This document shows, one piece after another, positions 1 to 8,610 of a stretch of 37,373 nt of DNA. Origin of the DNA: Rhodanobacter sp. PCA2 (GTDB lineage Bacteria; Pseudomonadota; Gammaproteobacteria; Xanthomonadales; Rhodanobacteraceae); assembly GCF_013620825.1 (NCBI RefSeq), contig NZ_NJIC01000010.1, forward strand, positions 42,650 to 80,022. Direction: 5' to 3'. The notes beneath the pieces were generated by a model that was not told where the DNA came from, ran no database searches, and worked only from the letters and a program-made list of their open reading frames with translations. Position 1 is the stretch's first letter. Each line of letters opens with the position of its first letter. A program made the translations under genes and the position numbers.

Positions 1-45
1 TTCTCTTTGCGTGCCCAAAGAGAAAGTAGCCAAAGAGAAAGTAGC
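1..45. repeat. Short palindromic/tandem repeat at window edge
   Basis: TTCTCTTTG (1-9) and CAAAGAGAA (16-24) form a perfect 9-bp inverted repeat. The 15-mer CAAAGAGAAAGTAGC is then repeated exactly in tandem (16-30 and 31-45). Elements of this CAAAGA(G)AAAGTAGC type recur in xanthomonad intergenic DNA (family knowledge). The copy is cut by the window edge, so its full extent is unknown. Confidence 0.6.
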
Positions 46-185
46 TCGGGCGCCGTCAGGCGCACGAAACCGCTCTGAAATATGCAAAATGAGCATACGG
101 AACCGCTGCGCAGAGTCCTCTCACGCGAGCAAGCAAAGGCAGGCATGCATGCAATGGCGGCGTGGCGAGGGCGGCCCCTCACCCA

Positions 186-210
186 ACCCTCTCCCCGGAG
201 GGGAGAGGGT
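186..210. repeat. REP-like palindrome downstream of pilR
   Basis: ACCCTCTCCCC (186-196) and GGGGAGAGGGT (200-210) are perfect 11-bp complements around GGA, immediately beyond the pilR stop. Read on the minus strand it is a strong hairpin without a clear T-run, so it looks more like a REP-type element than a classical terminator, although it may block 3' decay. The rest of 46-222 shows no gene that I can support. Confidence 0.65.
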
Positions 211-222
211 CAGCAGCGGGCA

Positions 223-1623
223 TCAATCGATGCCGAGTTTCTTGAGCTTGTAGCGCAGCGCGCGGAACGTGATGCCCAGTTTCTTCGCGGCGGCGGTCTT
301 GTTGTAGCGCGATTCTTCCAGCGCCTTCACGATCGCGCTGCGTTCCAGGTTGCTGATGTAGTCGTCAAGGCCGCCGTCGCCGGTGGCGCCGGGTGATGGC
401 GCGGCTGGTACGGGGGGCGGATGGCCGTTGCTGGCTGCGGGCGTCGCTTCCGCGCGCGGCAGGCGTTGCGGCAGCATCAGGTCGCCGGCGTCGATGAGGT
501 CGCCGTCGCACATCGCGGTGGCGCGTTCGAGGATGTTTTCCAGTTCGCGCACATTGCCGGGAAAGTCGTAGGCGTCCAGCGCCTGCCGCGCCTCGGGGCT
601 CAGCTGGCGCGGGTTGCCGCCGTCCTTGCGCGCCAGGCCCTGCAGGATGAAGTTCGCCAGCAGCGGCACGTCGCCGCGGCGCTCGCGCAGCGGCGGCACG
701 CGCAGCTCGATCACGTTGATGCGGTAGAACAGGTCCTGGCGGAACTGGCCTTGTTCGACCAGGGCGGCGAGGTTCTTGTGCGTGGCGGAGAGGATGCGCA
801 CGTCCACCGGCACTTCCTCGCGCGCGCCGATCGGGCGCACCGCCTTTTCCTGGATCGCGCGCAGCAGTTTCACCTGCATGTGCAACGGCAGCTCGGCCAC
901 CTCGTCGAGGAACAGCGTGCCGCCGTGGGCGGCCTGGAACAGGCCTTCCTTGTCGCTGCCGGCGCCGGTGAAGCTGCCCTTCTTGTGGCCGAAGAACTCG
1001 CTTTCCATCAGTTCGGACGGAATCGCGCCGCAGTTCACCGGCACGAACGGGCCGGTGGCGCGCGGGCCTTGTTCGTGGATCAGGCGCGCGACCAGCTCCT
1101 TGCCCACGCCGGATTCGCCGGCGATGTACACCGGCGCCTGGTTGCGCGCGAGTTTGCCGATGGTGGAGCGCACCTGCTCCATCACCTGCGAGGCGCCGAT
1201 CAGCCGCTCGCCCGCGCTGCCGGCCTTCGCCGCCGCCTTGCCGCTGCGCCGCTCCTCGGCCAGCCGCAGCGCGGTGCGCACCAGCTGGCGCAGCATCTGG
1301 ATGTCCACCGGCTTGGAGACGAAGTCGAACGCACCGGCCTTCAACGCGGTCACCGCGGCATCCACGTTGCCGTAGGCGGTGATCATCGCCACCGGCATCT
1401 CCGGGTGGTTGGCGGCGATGTGCTCGAGGATCTCGTGGCCGCTGCCGTCCGGCAGGCGCATGTCGGTGAAGCAGAGATCGTAGGCCTTGTCGCCCAGCGA
1501 GCGACGCGCCTCGGCGACGGTGCCGACGGCGTCGACCTTGAGGTCCATCCGACCCAGCGTGATGGTGAGCAGTTCGCGGATGTCGCGTTCGTCGTCGATG
1601 ACCAGGACGGTCTGTTGGCTCAT
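223..1623 (-). CDS. pilR: PilR, sigma-54-dependent response regulator of type IV pili
   Basis: This is a 466-residue NtrC-family regulator that, when phosphorylated by PilS, activates sigma-54 transcription of pilin (pilA). The receiver domain spans about 1-120, with acidic pocket D10/D11 and phospho-acceptor D54 in TDMRLPDG. The AAA+ domain spans about 145-375 and has Walker A GESGVGKE and the sigma-54 contact loop as GSFTGA, a mild variant of GAFTGA. A proline/alanine-rich linker follows, then a Fis-type helix-turn-helix near the C-terminus (NKTAAAKKLGITFRALRYKL). The PilR assignment rests on this architecture plus pilS and sucCD in the same neighbourhood. Unusually, pilS is not adjacent: about 15 kb of sugar genes lie between. 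The 86 bp upstream hold only a poor promoter candidate (TTGCCC-N16-TATCCT), so readthrough from the sugar operon is possible. Confidence 0.9.
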   Translation of the reverse strand: MSQQTVLVIDDERDIRELLTITLGRMDLKVDAVGTVAEARRSLGDKAYDLCFTDMRLPDGSGHEILEHIAANHPEMPVAMITAYGNVDAAVTALKAGAFDFVSKPVDIQMLRQLVRTALRLAEERRSGKAAAKAGSAGERLIGASQVMEQVRSTIGKLARNQAPVYIAGESGVGKELVARLIHEQGPRATGPFVPVNCGAIPSELMESEFFGHKKGSFTGAGSDKEGLFQAAHGGTLFLDEVAELPLHMQVKLLRAIQEKAVRPIGAREEVPVDVRILSATHKNLAALVEQGQFRQDLFYRINVIELRVPPLRERRGDVPLLANFILQGLARKDGGNPRQLSPEARQALDAYDFPGNVRELENILERATAMCDGDLIDAGDLMLPQRLPRAEATPAASNGHPPPVPAAPSPGATGDGGLDDYISNLERSAIVKALEESRYNKTAAAKKLGITFRALRYKLKKLGID

Positions 1624-1709
1624 GGCCTGTCGCGGTGGTGGCGTTGCCGTTCAGGATAGCGCGCCGCCGCCGGGGGGCAAAGCGGCAGGCGCGGCGAACT
1701 TGACCTGGG

Positions 1710-2786
1710 TCAACGGGCCAGCCGGCGCTCGAAGAAGTCGACCATGGCGGCGTACGCCTGCCGCGACTCCGGCAGCTCCGGGTCGGAGAAGAACGAGTGC
1801 CACATGCCCTCCCACACGCGCAGCTCGGTGGGCACGCCGGCCTGGCGGAGCAGCTCGTTGCTGTGCACCACCGAGCTCATGGCCATGTCGCGCGTGCCGG
1901 CGATCAGCAGGGTGGGTGGGAATTTCGCCAGCAGCGCGGGTGACACGCCCGGCTGCACCAGCGGGTCGTTCATGTCGGCGCCGAGGAAGTAGGGGATCAC
2001 GCGCAGGCCCAGCGGATGCGCGGGCACGCCCTGCCCGCCGAGCATGGGGGCGACGAAGGACGAGTCGCCGGCGAAGTCGGTCAGCCCGCCGCAGAACATG
2101 CCGATGGCGCCGGGCACCGGCAGCTTGTCGGTGATGAAGCGCGCCACCGCCTCGCCGGTGAGGACGCCGCCGGCCGAGCAGCCGTAGATGCCGATCTGCC
2201 CCGGCTTGTGGGTCTTCAGCAGCTCGCGGTAGACCTTCTCGACATCCTCGCTGGCGGCGGGGAAGACATTTTCCGGGCCCAGCCGGTAGTTGATGCCGAT
2301 CACCTCGATGCGGCCGAGGCTGGCGACGGGGATGGCCTCGACCAGGGCGCCGCTGTGCGAGCCCCACATGAAGGCGCCGCCATGCAGGTTGATCAGCACG
2401 CGGTGGCGGTTTGCCGGCGATACGCCCTGCGCCGGCGACACCACTTCGACGCTGACGCCGGCGATCGTGTCGCTGCGCGCCTTCACCGGGTAGAGCTTCT
2501 CCATGCGCGCGGCGCGGTCGCTGTTCATGCGGTCGTAGAAGGCGCGGCTGTCGGCGATGGGCGCCAGGAGCGACGGCGCCTTGGCGCCCTCCGCGAGCAT
2601 CTTCGGGAAGAACGCCCGCGCCTCCGGCGAAGCGAGCGCGGAGAACGGCACGCTGGCAGACGACGCGGTGACGGTGCCGTCGGCCTGCACGCCCGGCCGG
2701 ACGTCCTGGGCGCAGGCGCCGGTGGCGAACAGGCCGCCGCAGAGCAGCAACATCGGGATGAAGCGCGAAAGGCGTGGGCGGTTCAT
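1710..2786 (-). CDS. Secreted alpha/beta-hydrolase (acetyl-esterase/HSL-like)
   Basis: The 358-residue protein begins with a signal peptide (MNRPRLSRF then a hydrophobic core, probable cut after ACA), so it is predicted to be periplasmic. It carries the hallmarks of the hormone-sensitive-lipase/acetyl-esterase branch: an HGGAF oxyanion motif, nucleophile S204 in GCSAGG, probable acid D300 in GTRD and H330 in GMWHSFF. Substrate is not determined, but removal of acyl groups from a sugar would fit its place as the last gene of a carbohydrate locus, 62 bp after the GH37 gene. The ATG at 2786 was chosen because it directly precedes the signal peptide; the frame stays open further upstream into the GH37 gene, which is coincidental. 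It could also act on unrelated esters. Confidence 0.82.
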   Translation of the reverse strand: MNRPRLSRFIPMLLLCGGLFATGACAQDVRPGVQADGTVTASSASVPFSALASPEARAFFPKMLAEGAKAPSLLAPIADSRAFYDRMNSDRAARMEKLYPVKARSDTIAGVSVEVVSPAQGVSPANRHRVLINLHGGAFMWGSHSGALVEAIPVASLGRIEVIGINYRLGPENVFPAASEDVEKVYRELLKTHKPGQIGIYGCSAGGVLTGEAVARFITDKLPVPGAIGMFCGGLTDFAGDSSFVAPMLGGQGVPAHPLGLRVIPYFLGADMNDPLVQPGVSPALLAKFPPTLLIAGTRDMAMSSVVHSNELLRQAGVPTELRVWEGMWHSFFSDPELPESRQAYAAMVDFFERRLAR

Positions 2787-2848
2787 GGCGGTTCCTCGCT
2801 GGGTGCCGATGGGCGTGCTAGGGAGGCGATGCGCGTTGCCGATACGGA

Positions 2849-4513
2849 TCAGTGTAGCGGTGCAGGCCGGGCGGCGTCCTTTCCGGCCGTGCCGTCGAGC
2901 AACTGGCGAAGCTTCAGGTACACGCCGTTGGTCCAGCCGAAGCCGATGACGTTGGTGCTGTAGCCGGCGCTCACTTTCACGTCGGCGTTGCCGAGCGCCA
3001 TGTTGTATTTCTCGCGGATGGTGCCGTCTTCGGCGAGGCTGCGATCCACCGTGGCGGTGAACTTGCCGGCGAGGCGCCGCGCGTCGTCGTGGAAGCCGTA
3101 GGCGTCCAGCCCGGCGATGGCGAGCCAGTTGGTCGGCGCCCAGCCGAACGGGGCGTCCCACTGCACTTCGCTGGGGCGGTTGTCCATGCTCAGTCCGCCC
3201 GGCAGTTCGAACACGGCGAGCTGGTCGCGCACGGCCCGCGCCTGCGCCGGGGAGGCCGCGCCCGCCCACAGCGGATAGAAGGTGGTGAGGTAGGGCGCGT
3301 CCGAGGGCTTGCCGGCGACGAAGTCGTAGTCGCGGTACATGCCGGGCTTCGGCTGCCAGAGATATTTGTCCATCGCCGCCTTGCGCGCGGCGGCGGCCGC
3401 TTCCCAACGCTGTGCATCGGCGGTCCTGCCCAGTTGCCGGGCGAAGTCGCGCAGGTCCAGCTCGTAGCGGTAGAGCAGGCTGTTCAGGCCCACGCCGGCG
3501 TAGTGGTGGGTGGAGCCGCCGAACGGCCCGAAATGGAAGTTGGTGTCGAAACCGGATTCGCGCATGGCGCGGTCGCCGCGGTAGTAGTCGGCGGTGAGCC
3601 GGTAGCCGCCCACCCAGTTGCCGGCGCAGACCTTCGAGGCGCGCACGTCGCAGCTCGACGTCTTCAGGCGCGCGGCTTCGGCATCGTCCGGGTGTTCGGA
3701 CGCCTTCAGCAGGTAGCCGGGATCCTGCGCGGGATGCGCGATCAGCCACTGGATGACGCCGCGGTAGAACGAGCTGTCCTGCGCTTCCAGCACCGGGCCA
3801 TTGCCGAGGTCGTCGTAGCGGGCGAGCCCGGTGTCGCCAGCCCGGTGCTCGGGCCGCGTCCAGATTTCATAGTTGCGCACCGCCAGCGGATAGGCCTGCG
3901 CGAGCCATGCGTGCTTTTCGTCCGCGTTGGCGAAGCTCGCCGGATCGGCGAGCACGGCCGCCATCATCGCGCTCAGGAAGGGCGGCTGCGAGCGGCTGAG
4001 GTAGTAGGTGCGGTTGGCGTTGAGCACGCCGCCGTAGTGCTGCACCTCGAACAGCGCGTTGTCGGTCATGTCGCGCGCCAGTTCGGCGTGGCGGTCGGCA
4101 AGCAGGCCGAGCACGATGAAGTAGCTGTCCCAGCCGTACATCTCGTTGAAGAAGCCGCCCGGCACCACGTAGGGATGCGGCAGGTAGAGCAGGCCCTGCT
4201 CCGGCAGTTTCGTGGCATCCACCTCGCCGAGTTCGCGGATGACCTGCGGCAGCGGGCGCACTTCCACGTTGCAGCGTTTCGCCGTGCGTTGAAGGTCCGC
4301 GGGCACCGCGAATTGCGCGGGCACGTAGATCACCGGGCGGCCCTCGATCTTGGGGTCGGCCAGCGAGGCGCAGTTGTCCATCGAGCGTGTGAGGGTGCCC
4401 CACGCGTGGAGGATGTAGTCCAGCGTCTTCGCGGCATCGGGCGTGGCTGCGGAGGCGAGCGGTGCCGACAGCAGGGCCAGCACGAGGGCGGACAGGCGGA
4501 TGCGGATGTTCAT
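2849..4513 (-). CDS. Secreted GH37 trehalase-family glycosidase, divergent active site
   Basis: The 554-residue protein has a signal peptide (cleavage after ASA near residue 22), hence periplasmic. GH37 hallmarks are clear: PGGFFNEMYGWDSY (about 118-131), NRTYYLSRSQPP and QWDAPFGWAP. By alignment from memory with E. coli TreA, the catalytic acid corresponds to D323 (ESGFD) and the base to E501 (REKYN), so the machinery is intact. Two substrate-contact positions differ: the Arg of TreA PGGRF is F121 here, and the RPE triplet is replaced by a GPV/L segment after YDD. It may therefore cleave something other than trehalose, so no symbol is given. Its ATG overlaps the stop of the upstream GH65 gene (ATGA at 4510-4513), indicating translational coupling. 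Confidence 0.88.
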   Translation of the reverse strand: MNIRIRLSALVLALLSAPLASAATPDAAKTLDYILHAWGTLTRSMDNCASLADPKIEGRPVIYVPAQFAVPADLQRTAKRCNVEVRPLPQVIRELGEVDATKLPEQGLLYLPHPYVVPGGFFNEMYGWDSYFIVLGLLADRHAELARDMTDNALFEVQHYGGVLNANRTYYLSRSQPPFLSAMMAAVLADPASFANADEKHAWLAQAYPLAVRNYEIWTRPEHRAGDTGLARYDDLGNGPVLEAQDSSFYRGVIQWLIAHPAQDPGYLLKASEHPDDAEAARLKTSSCDVRASKVCAGNWVGGYRLTADYYRGDRAMRESGFDTNFHFGPFGGSTHHYAGVGLNSLLYRYELDLRDFARQLGRTADAQRWEAAAAARKAAMDKYLWQPKPGMYRDYDFVAGKPSDAPYLTTFYPLWAGAASPAQARAVRDQLAVFELPGGLSMDNRPSEVQWDAPFGWAPTNWLAIAGLDAYGFHDDARRLAGKFTATVDRSLAEDGTIREKYNMALGNADVKVSAGYSTNVIGFGWTNGVYLKLRQLLDGTAGKDAARPAPLH

Positions 4514-6777
4514 CGGTGCGGATTCCCGGTGGAGGGCAGGGCGGTCATCGACAGCACGGGCTTGCCGTCGGCATCGCGTCGCACGGCGATGTCGTAGTGC
4601 TGCCCGCGGAAAACGAGGTTGCGCAACGTCAGCGATTTCCAGTGCGCGGGCAGCATCGGCGGATAGGAAGGTAGCAAGCCCTGCGCTTCGATGCGCAGGC
4701 CGGTGAAACCGTAGAGGATGTTCTGCAGCATGCCGGCGCTGGCGGTGAGGAAGTAGCCGGTGTTGTTGTTCGCCGTTTCGGTGCGCACGTCGAATGGCGG
4801 CTTCACCACGTTCGCGCGGATGTTGCGCTCGAACCACATGGCGGCATCCGCGTGGTTGCCGGCGGTGGCGGCGGCGATCGACAGCGGCGCGAGGCCCATG
4901 CTGTTCGGATCGCGGCTCGAATGCTCGATCGGCCCCAGCGCGTAGGCGTAGTCGCGGCGGCGCACGTCCTCGCTCATCGGCAGGTCCAGCGCGGGCAGCG
5001 CGAGCATGGGCAGCGAGCTGCCGCCCCAGGTGTCGCGGTCGTGCGGCACCGACGGATCGAAGTCGAGATGGTGGCCGTCCTTGTCGGAGAACGGCAGGTA
5101 GAGGCCGTCCGCCACCTTGGCCCAGCGCGGATCGGGCTTTGCGCCCACCGCCGCTGCCGCCGCGGTGGCGATGTGCAGCGCCTTGCGCGCCACGGCGTTG
5201 GTGTAGGTGTCGTTCGGCACGTCGGCGTAGTCCTCGTCCACCGAGGTGACATGCTCGATCTCCCAGCGCTGCCTTGCCGCCACCCAGGTGGCGCGGCTGG
5301 CCCAGAAGTCGGCGACGGCGCGGATCACCGGCCAGCCGTGCTGCCGCAGCCAGGCCTTGTCGCCGCTGGCCAGCGAGTACTGCCACTGCGCGATGGCGAC
5401 GTCGCCGTTGACGTGGATCTCGTGCTCATCCAGCACCTGGGCCGAGTGCGGTGTCTGCGAACTGCCGTCGTCGGGATCGGCCTCCCACGGGTACATCGCG
5501 CCGTGCAGGCCGCGCGCTTGGGCGCGCGCCTCGGCGGCCGGCAGCGTGCGTGCGCGGAACGCCACCAGCGACTTCGCGCGCTCCGGGTGCAGCAGGAGCA
5601 GGGCGGGGAACACCCAGGTGTCGCTGTCCCAGAACACGTGACCCGCGTAACCCGGCGTCATGCCGCAGGCGCCGGCGCCCCAGGCGGTGCCGGGCGTGAC
5701 GTTGGAGAGCAGGTAGTAGAGGTCGGCGTGCACGATGCGCTGCGCGGCGGGGTCGCCGTCGATCACCACGTCGGATGTCCACAGCGCATGCCAGGCATCC
5801 TGGTGCGCGTGCAGCAGCGCGTCGAAGCCCTGCGTGCGCGCCTGTACGGCCAGCGCAAGATCGGCCTGCGCGTCGCCGCCCCAGCCTTCGCGCGAGACGG
5901 CGACGAACTTGGCGAAGCGGTAGGGATGGTTCTTCCGCACGTCCACCACCACGTTCAGCGCGAGTCGCAGGCCGTCGCGAACCACGCTCGCCGAGACCGG
6001 GTGCATGCCTTGCGGCAGCGACACGGCCACGGCTTCCGCCATCGCCGCGCTGCTCGCGGCGCGGCCGTCGAGCCACAGGGTGAGTAGTGCGGCATCGCCG
6101 TCGTGCGCCAGCACTTCGGTGGTGCCGGGATACCACAGCGCGGCGCGGTCCGGCGTGGCGGGTGCTACCGGTTCGAGTTTCAGGTGGTACTTGTCCAGTT
6201 CCCGGTGCATCTCCGCATCGGTGATGCGGGCCAGCGCGAAGCGCGGCTGGTGCGGCACCCAGGCGTCCAGCGCGAACGACAGTTCCACCCGGCCGTCGAA
6301 ATGCGGCGTGAGCGTGAGCCGACTGCCGGCGAGGTGCGGCGAGGCCTGGCTCACCAGCGAGAGCACCTCGACATCGGTGGCGCGTGCGCCATCGTGGTAG
6401 GTGTAACGCGTAGCCAGCGTGCCGTCGTGCATGTCCAGCGTCTGCGCGTAGCCCTGGAAGTGCGCGGCGTCCAGCGGCGCGGCGTTGAGCCAGGCGCCGC
6501 CGTCGGCGCGGTAATCGATGCCGCTCCACGCGGGCACGACCGCGGGGCGCGCCATGTCGCCGGGTGTGCGATCCATGAAGGCGGCGAGATAGGCCGGCGT
6601 GTTCTCGGTGCCGCGCGGCGCGGTCAGCGTGGAGGCGTAGCCGTTGCCGAGTTGTCCGGGAAAATAGCTGGCCCAGTCCGCGGCGCCGGCCTTGAGCACG
6701 AAACTGGGGTCGGTGGCGGCGAACGCAGGCGTGGCCGCCAGCGCGAGCAAGGCCGTGGCGACGAGAGCGCTTTTCAT
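4510..6777 (-). CDS. Secreted GH65 glycoside hydrolase (acid-trehalase/kojibiose-hydrolase-like)
   Basis: The 755-residue protein has a clean signal peptide (MKSALVATALLALAATPAFA, cut before ATDP), placing it in the periplasm. It has the GH65 layout: an N-terminal beta-sandwich, then an (alpha/alpha)6 barrel with FWDSDTWVFPALLL, HVNGDVAIAQWQY and the catalytic-acid segment VTSVDEDYADVPND (candidate E515). The HDSTLS phosphate-site motif found in the cytoplasmic paralogue of this window is here HSSRDPNSMG, and an acidic residue E667 (RTETANNN) lies where an inverting hydrolase would need a base. I infer a hydrolase rather than a phosphorylase, which also makes sense in a compartment without much phosphate sugar chemistry. 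Linkage specificity is unknown. Start and stop overlap both neighbours by ATGA. Confidence 0.85.
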   Translation of the reverse strand: MKSALVATALLALAATPAFAATDPSFVLKAGAADWASYFPGQLGNGYASTLTAPRGTENTPAYLAAFMDRTPGDMARPAVVPAWSGIDYRADGGAWLNAAPLDAAHFQGYAQTLDMHDGTLATRYTYHDGARATDVEVLSLVSQASPHLAGSRLTLTPHFDGRVELSFALDAWVPHQPRFALARITDAEMHRELDKYHLKLEPVAPATPDRAALWYPGTTEVLAHDGDAALLTLWLDGRAASSAAMAEAVAVSLPQGMHPVSASVVRDGLRLALNVVVDVRKNHPYRFAKFVAVSREGWGGDAQADLALAVQARTQGFDALLHAHQDAWHALWTSDVVIDGDPAAQRIVHADLYYLLSNVTPGTAWGAGACGMTPGYAGHVFWDSDTWVFPALLLLHPERAKSLVAFRARTLPAAEARAQARGLHGAMYPWEADPDDGSSQTPHSAQVLDEHEIHVNGDVAIAQWQYSLASGDKAWLRQHGWPVIRAVADFWASRATWVAARQRWEIEHVTSVDEDYADVPNDTYTNAVARKALHIATAAAAAVGAKPDPRWAKVADGLYLPFSDKDGHHLDFDPSVPHDRDTWGGSSLPMLALPALDLPMSEDVRRRDYAYALGPIEHSSRDPNSMGLAPLSIAAATAGNHADAAMWFERNIRANVVKPPFDVRTETANNNTGYFLTASAGMLQNILYGFTGLRIEAQGLLPSYPPMLPAHWKSLTLRNLVFRGQHYDIAVRRDADGKPVLSMTALPSTGNPHR

Positions 6778-8594
6778 GCGGGAACTCCCGGTACGGCGTC
6801 GAAGGCGATCGTGAGCCGCGCCTGTTCGCTGCGGAACGGCACGGTGCCGTGCCAGACGTAGGAAGGAAACAGCACCAGCAGACCGGGCTCGGGACGTACC
6901 GCGTGCTGCGCATGCAACGGCGGCGCCGTGGCGATGCCGGGCTCGCCGAACGCGAGGCAACCGTCCTGCGTGGATGCTGCCGCCATGCCGTCGGGCAGGT
7001 CCACGTAGAACGCCGAGGAGATCCAGCCGCGCGGGTGCACGTGGTTGGCATGGAAGCCTGCGTCGCGCAGCCGCACCGACCAGCTGCCGTTCCAGCGGTA
7101 GCTGCCGCGGTTGCGCCGGCGCAGCGGATCGACGCCGTGGCCGACATGCGCGAGGTAGTCGCGGATCGGCGCATCGAACGCCGCGAACAGCGCCCGTATC
7201 GCCGGGTCGGCGTGACGGGCCAGGTCGCCGGTGGTCTCGGTGCCGTGGCGCAGCGACTGGAACAGCAGCGGATGGCCGTGCGGATCGTGCAGGCGTTCCA
7301 GGCTGCGCTTCAGGTCGGAGAGGAAGCTGGCGAGGTCCGGCCAGCCATCCGGCGTGGGCAGGCGGTAGGGCTGCACCAGTTGCGCGTAATTGCAATACGC
7401 GTCGTGACGCGGGTCGCCCAGCAATCGCCAGGCAGTGGTCTGCAGCGCGATCAGGTACTGGTCGTCGGGCGCGTTGGCCAGCAGGCTTTCGCAATGTTCG
7501 AGGGCGCCGCGTGCATCGCCGGTGCCGAGCAGGGCTGCGGTGAGCAGGCTGCGTGCCGCCGTGCTGGCGGGCGACAGGCGCAGCGCGCGTTCCGCCAACT
7601 CGCGTGCGTTGGCGGGATCGAATGTCAGGGCGGAGAGTCCCGCGCGTACCAGCAGGGCTGGTGCCGCTTGCGCATGCGCGGTGGGCGCGGCGAGGCAGGC
7701 GTAGGCGCCGTGTGCATCGCCCGCGCCTTGCAGGATGGCGGCCTTCGCGGCGAGCAGGGCGGTATCGCCGGGGAAAGTCTGCAAGGCGGCATCGAGCGCG
7801 GCGGTGGTCTGCGCGGGATCGCCGGTACGCATCCATGTGAGCCGGGCGAGGTGGTCATGCGCGCCGGCGTTGCGCGGATCGAGTTGAAGGCCGTCGCGCA
7901 GCGCAGTTTCGGCGCGCGCGAACTCGCCCAGCGCGACCAGGCTGCGCGCACGGGTGAAACAGGTGGCCGCATCCGGCGTGCCCAGCGCGATCGCCTGTGC
8001 TGCCGCGCTTTCGGCCTCGGCATGCCGGCCGGTCGCGGCGAGCGCGATGGCCAGCGCATGCGCGGCGGACGGCTCGTTCGGGGCGGCTTCGGCCGCACGG
8101 CGCCAGAAGCCCACGGCTTCGTCGTGGCGGCCCAGCGCGACCAGCGCCGCCACATGTTGCGTCACCAGCGCGGCGTCGGGCTTGCTCGTCCGGCACAGCG
8201 GCGCCAGCAGCGCGAAGGCCTCGGCCGGGCGCTGGCTGTCGTTGCAGTGGCGCGCCAGCAGCAGGGCGGCCTGCGGCAGTTTCGCGGCCGCACGCCGCAG
8301 CAGCGGTTCGGCTTCGTCGGCGCGGCCGGCACTGAGCAGCAGTTCGCCCAGCGTGGCGAGCGTGGGCGCCCAGTTCGGGTCCAGCGCCAGCGCACGGCGC
8401 AGCAAGGCTTCCGCGCCGGCGGCGTCGCCGAAACCCAGGCGCAGGCCACCGAGCAGGCGGAGGGCCTCCACGCAGTCCGGATGCTCCACGACGATGGCCT
8501 GCAGCCGCCCGTGCGCGCCCCGCAGATCGCCGCCCTGCAGCAGCGCACCGACCTGGCGCAGGGCATCGAGCGGCATGGGCGCAGGGGCGGGCAC
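6774..8594 (-). CDS. TPR protein with C-terminal 2OG-Fe(II) oxygenase domain
   Basis: This is about 606 residues from a GTG at 8594, chosen because GGCGA lies 7 nt upstream; the ATG at 8576 (MPLDALRQ) is an alternative without a visible ribosome site, and starts further upstream would run into the MFS gene. Residues up to about 400 are TPR-like helical repeats rich in alanine (LRLLGGLRLGFGDAAGAEAL and similar). The C-terminal ~200 residues match the putative 2OG-Fe(II) oxygenase family: HVHPRGWISSAFYVDLP (proximal metal His), EPGLLVLFPSYVWHGTVPF (distal His) and ARLTIAFD (the Arg that usually holds 2-oxoglutarate). No signal peptide, so cytoplasmic. Its stop overlaps the next start (ATGA, 6774-6777), tying it firmly to the sugar operon. 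Its substrate is unknown. Confidence 0.8.
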   Translation of the reverse strand: MPAPAPMPLDALRQVGALLQGGDLRGAHGRLQAIVVEHPDCVEALRLLGGLRLGFGDAAGAEALLRRALALDPNWAPTLATLGELLLSAGRADEAEPLLRRAAAKLPQAALLLARHCNDSQRPAEAFALLAPLCRTSKPDAALVTQHVAALVALGRHDEAVGFWRRAAEAAPNEPSAAHALAIALAATGRHAEAESAAAQAIALGTPDAATCFTRARSLVALGEFARAETALRDGLQLDPRNAGAHDHLARLTWMRTGDPAQTTAALDAALQTFPGDTALLAAKAAILQGAGDAHGAYACLAAPTAHAQAAPALLVRAGLSALTFDPANARELAERALRLSPASTAARSLLTAALLGTGDARGALEHCESLLANAPDDQYLIALQTTAWRLLGDPRHDAYCNYAQLVQPYRLPTPDGWPDLASFLSDLKRSLERLHDPHGHPLLFQSLRHGTETTGDLARHADPAIRALFAAFDAPIRDYLAHVGHGVDPLRRRNRGSYRWNGSWSVRLRDAGFHANHVHPRGWISSAFYVDLPDGMAAASTQDGCLAFGEPGIATAPPLHAQHAVRPEPGLLVLFPSYVWHGTVPFRSEQARLTIAFDAVPGVPA

Positions 8595-8610
8595 GGTGAT
8601 GTCGCCGGCG

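Noticed and set aside
421-1659. Long open frame opposite pilR
   Set aside because: It is a His/Ala/Arg-rich mirror of a well-identified gene, a common artefact in GC-rich DNA. The same holds for the other long antisense frames opposite the sugar operon, nadE, clpB and aspS.
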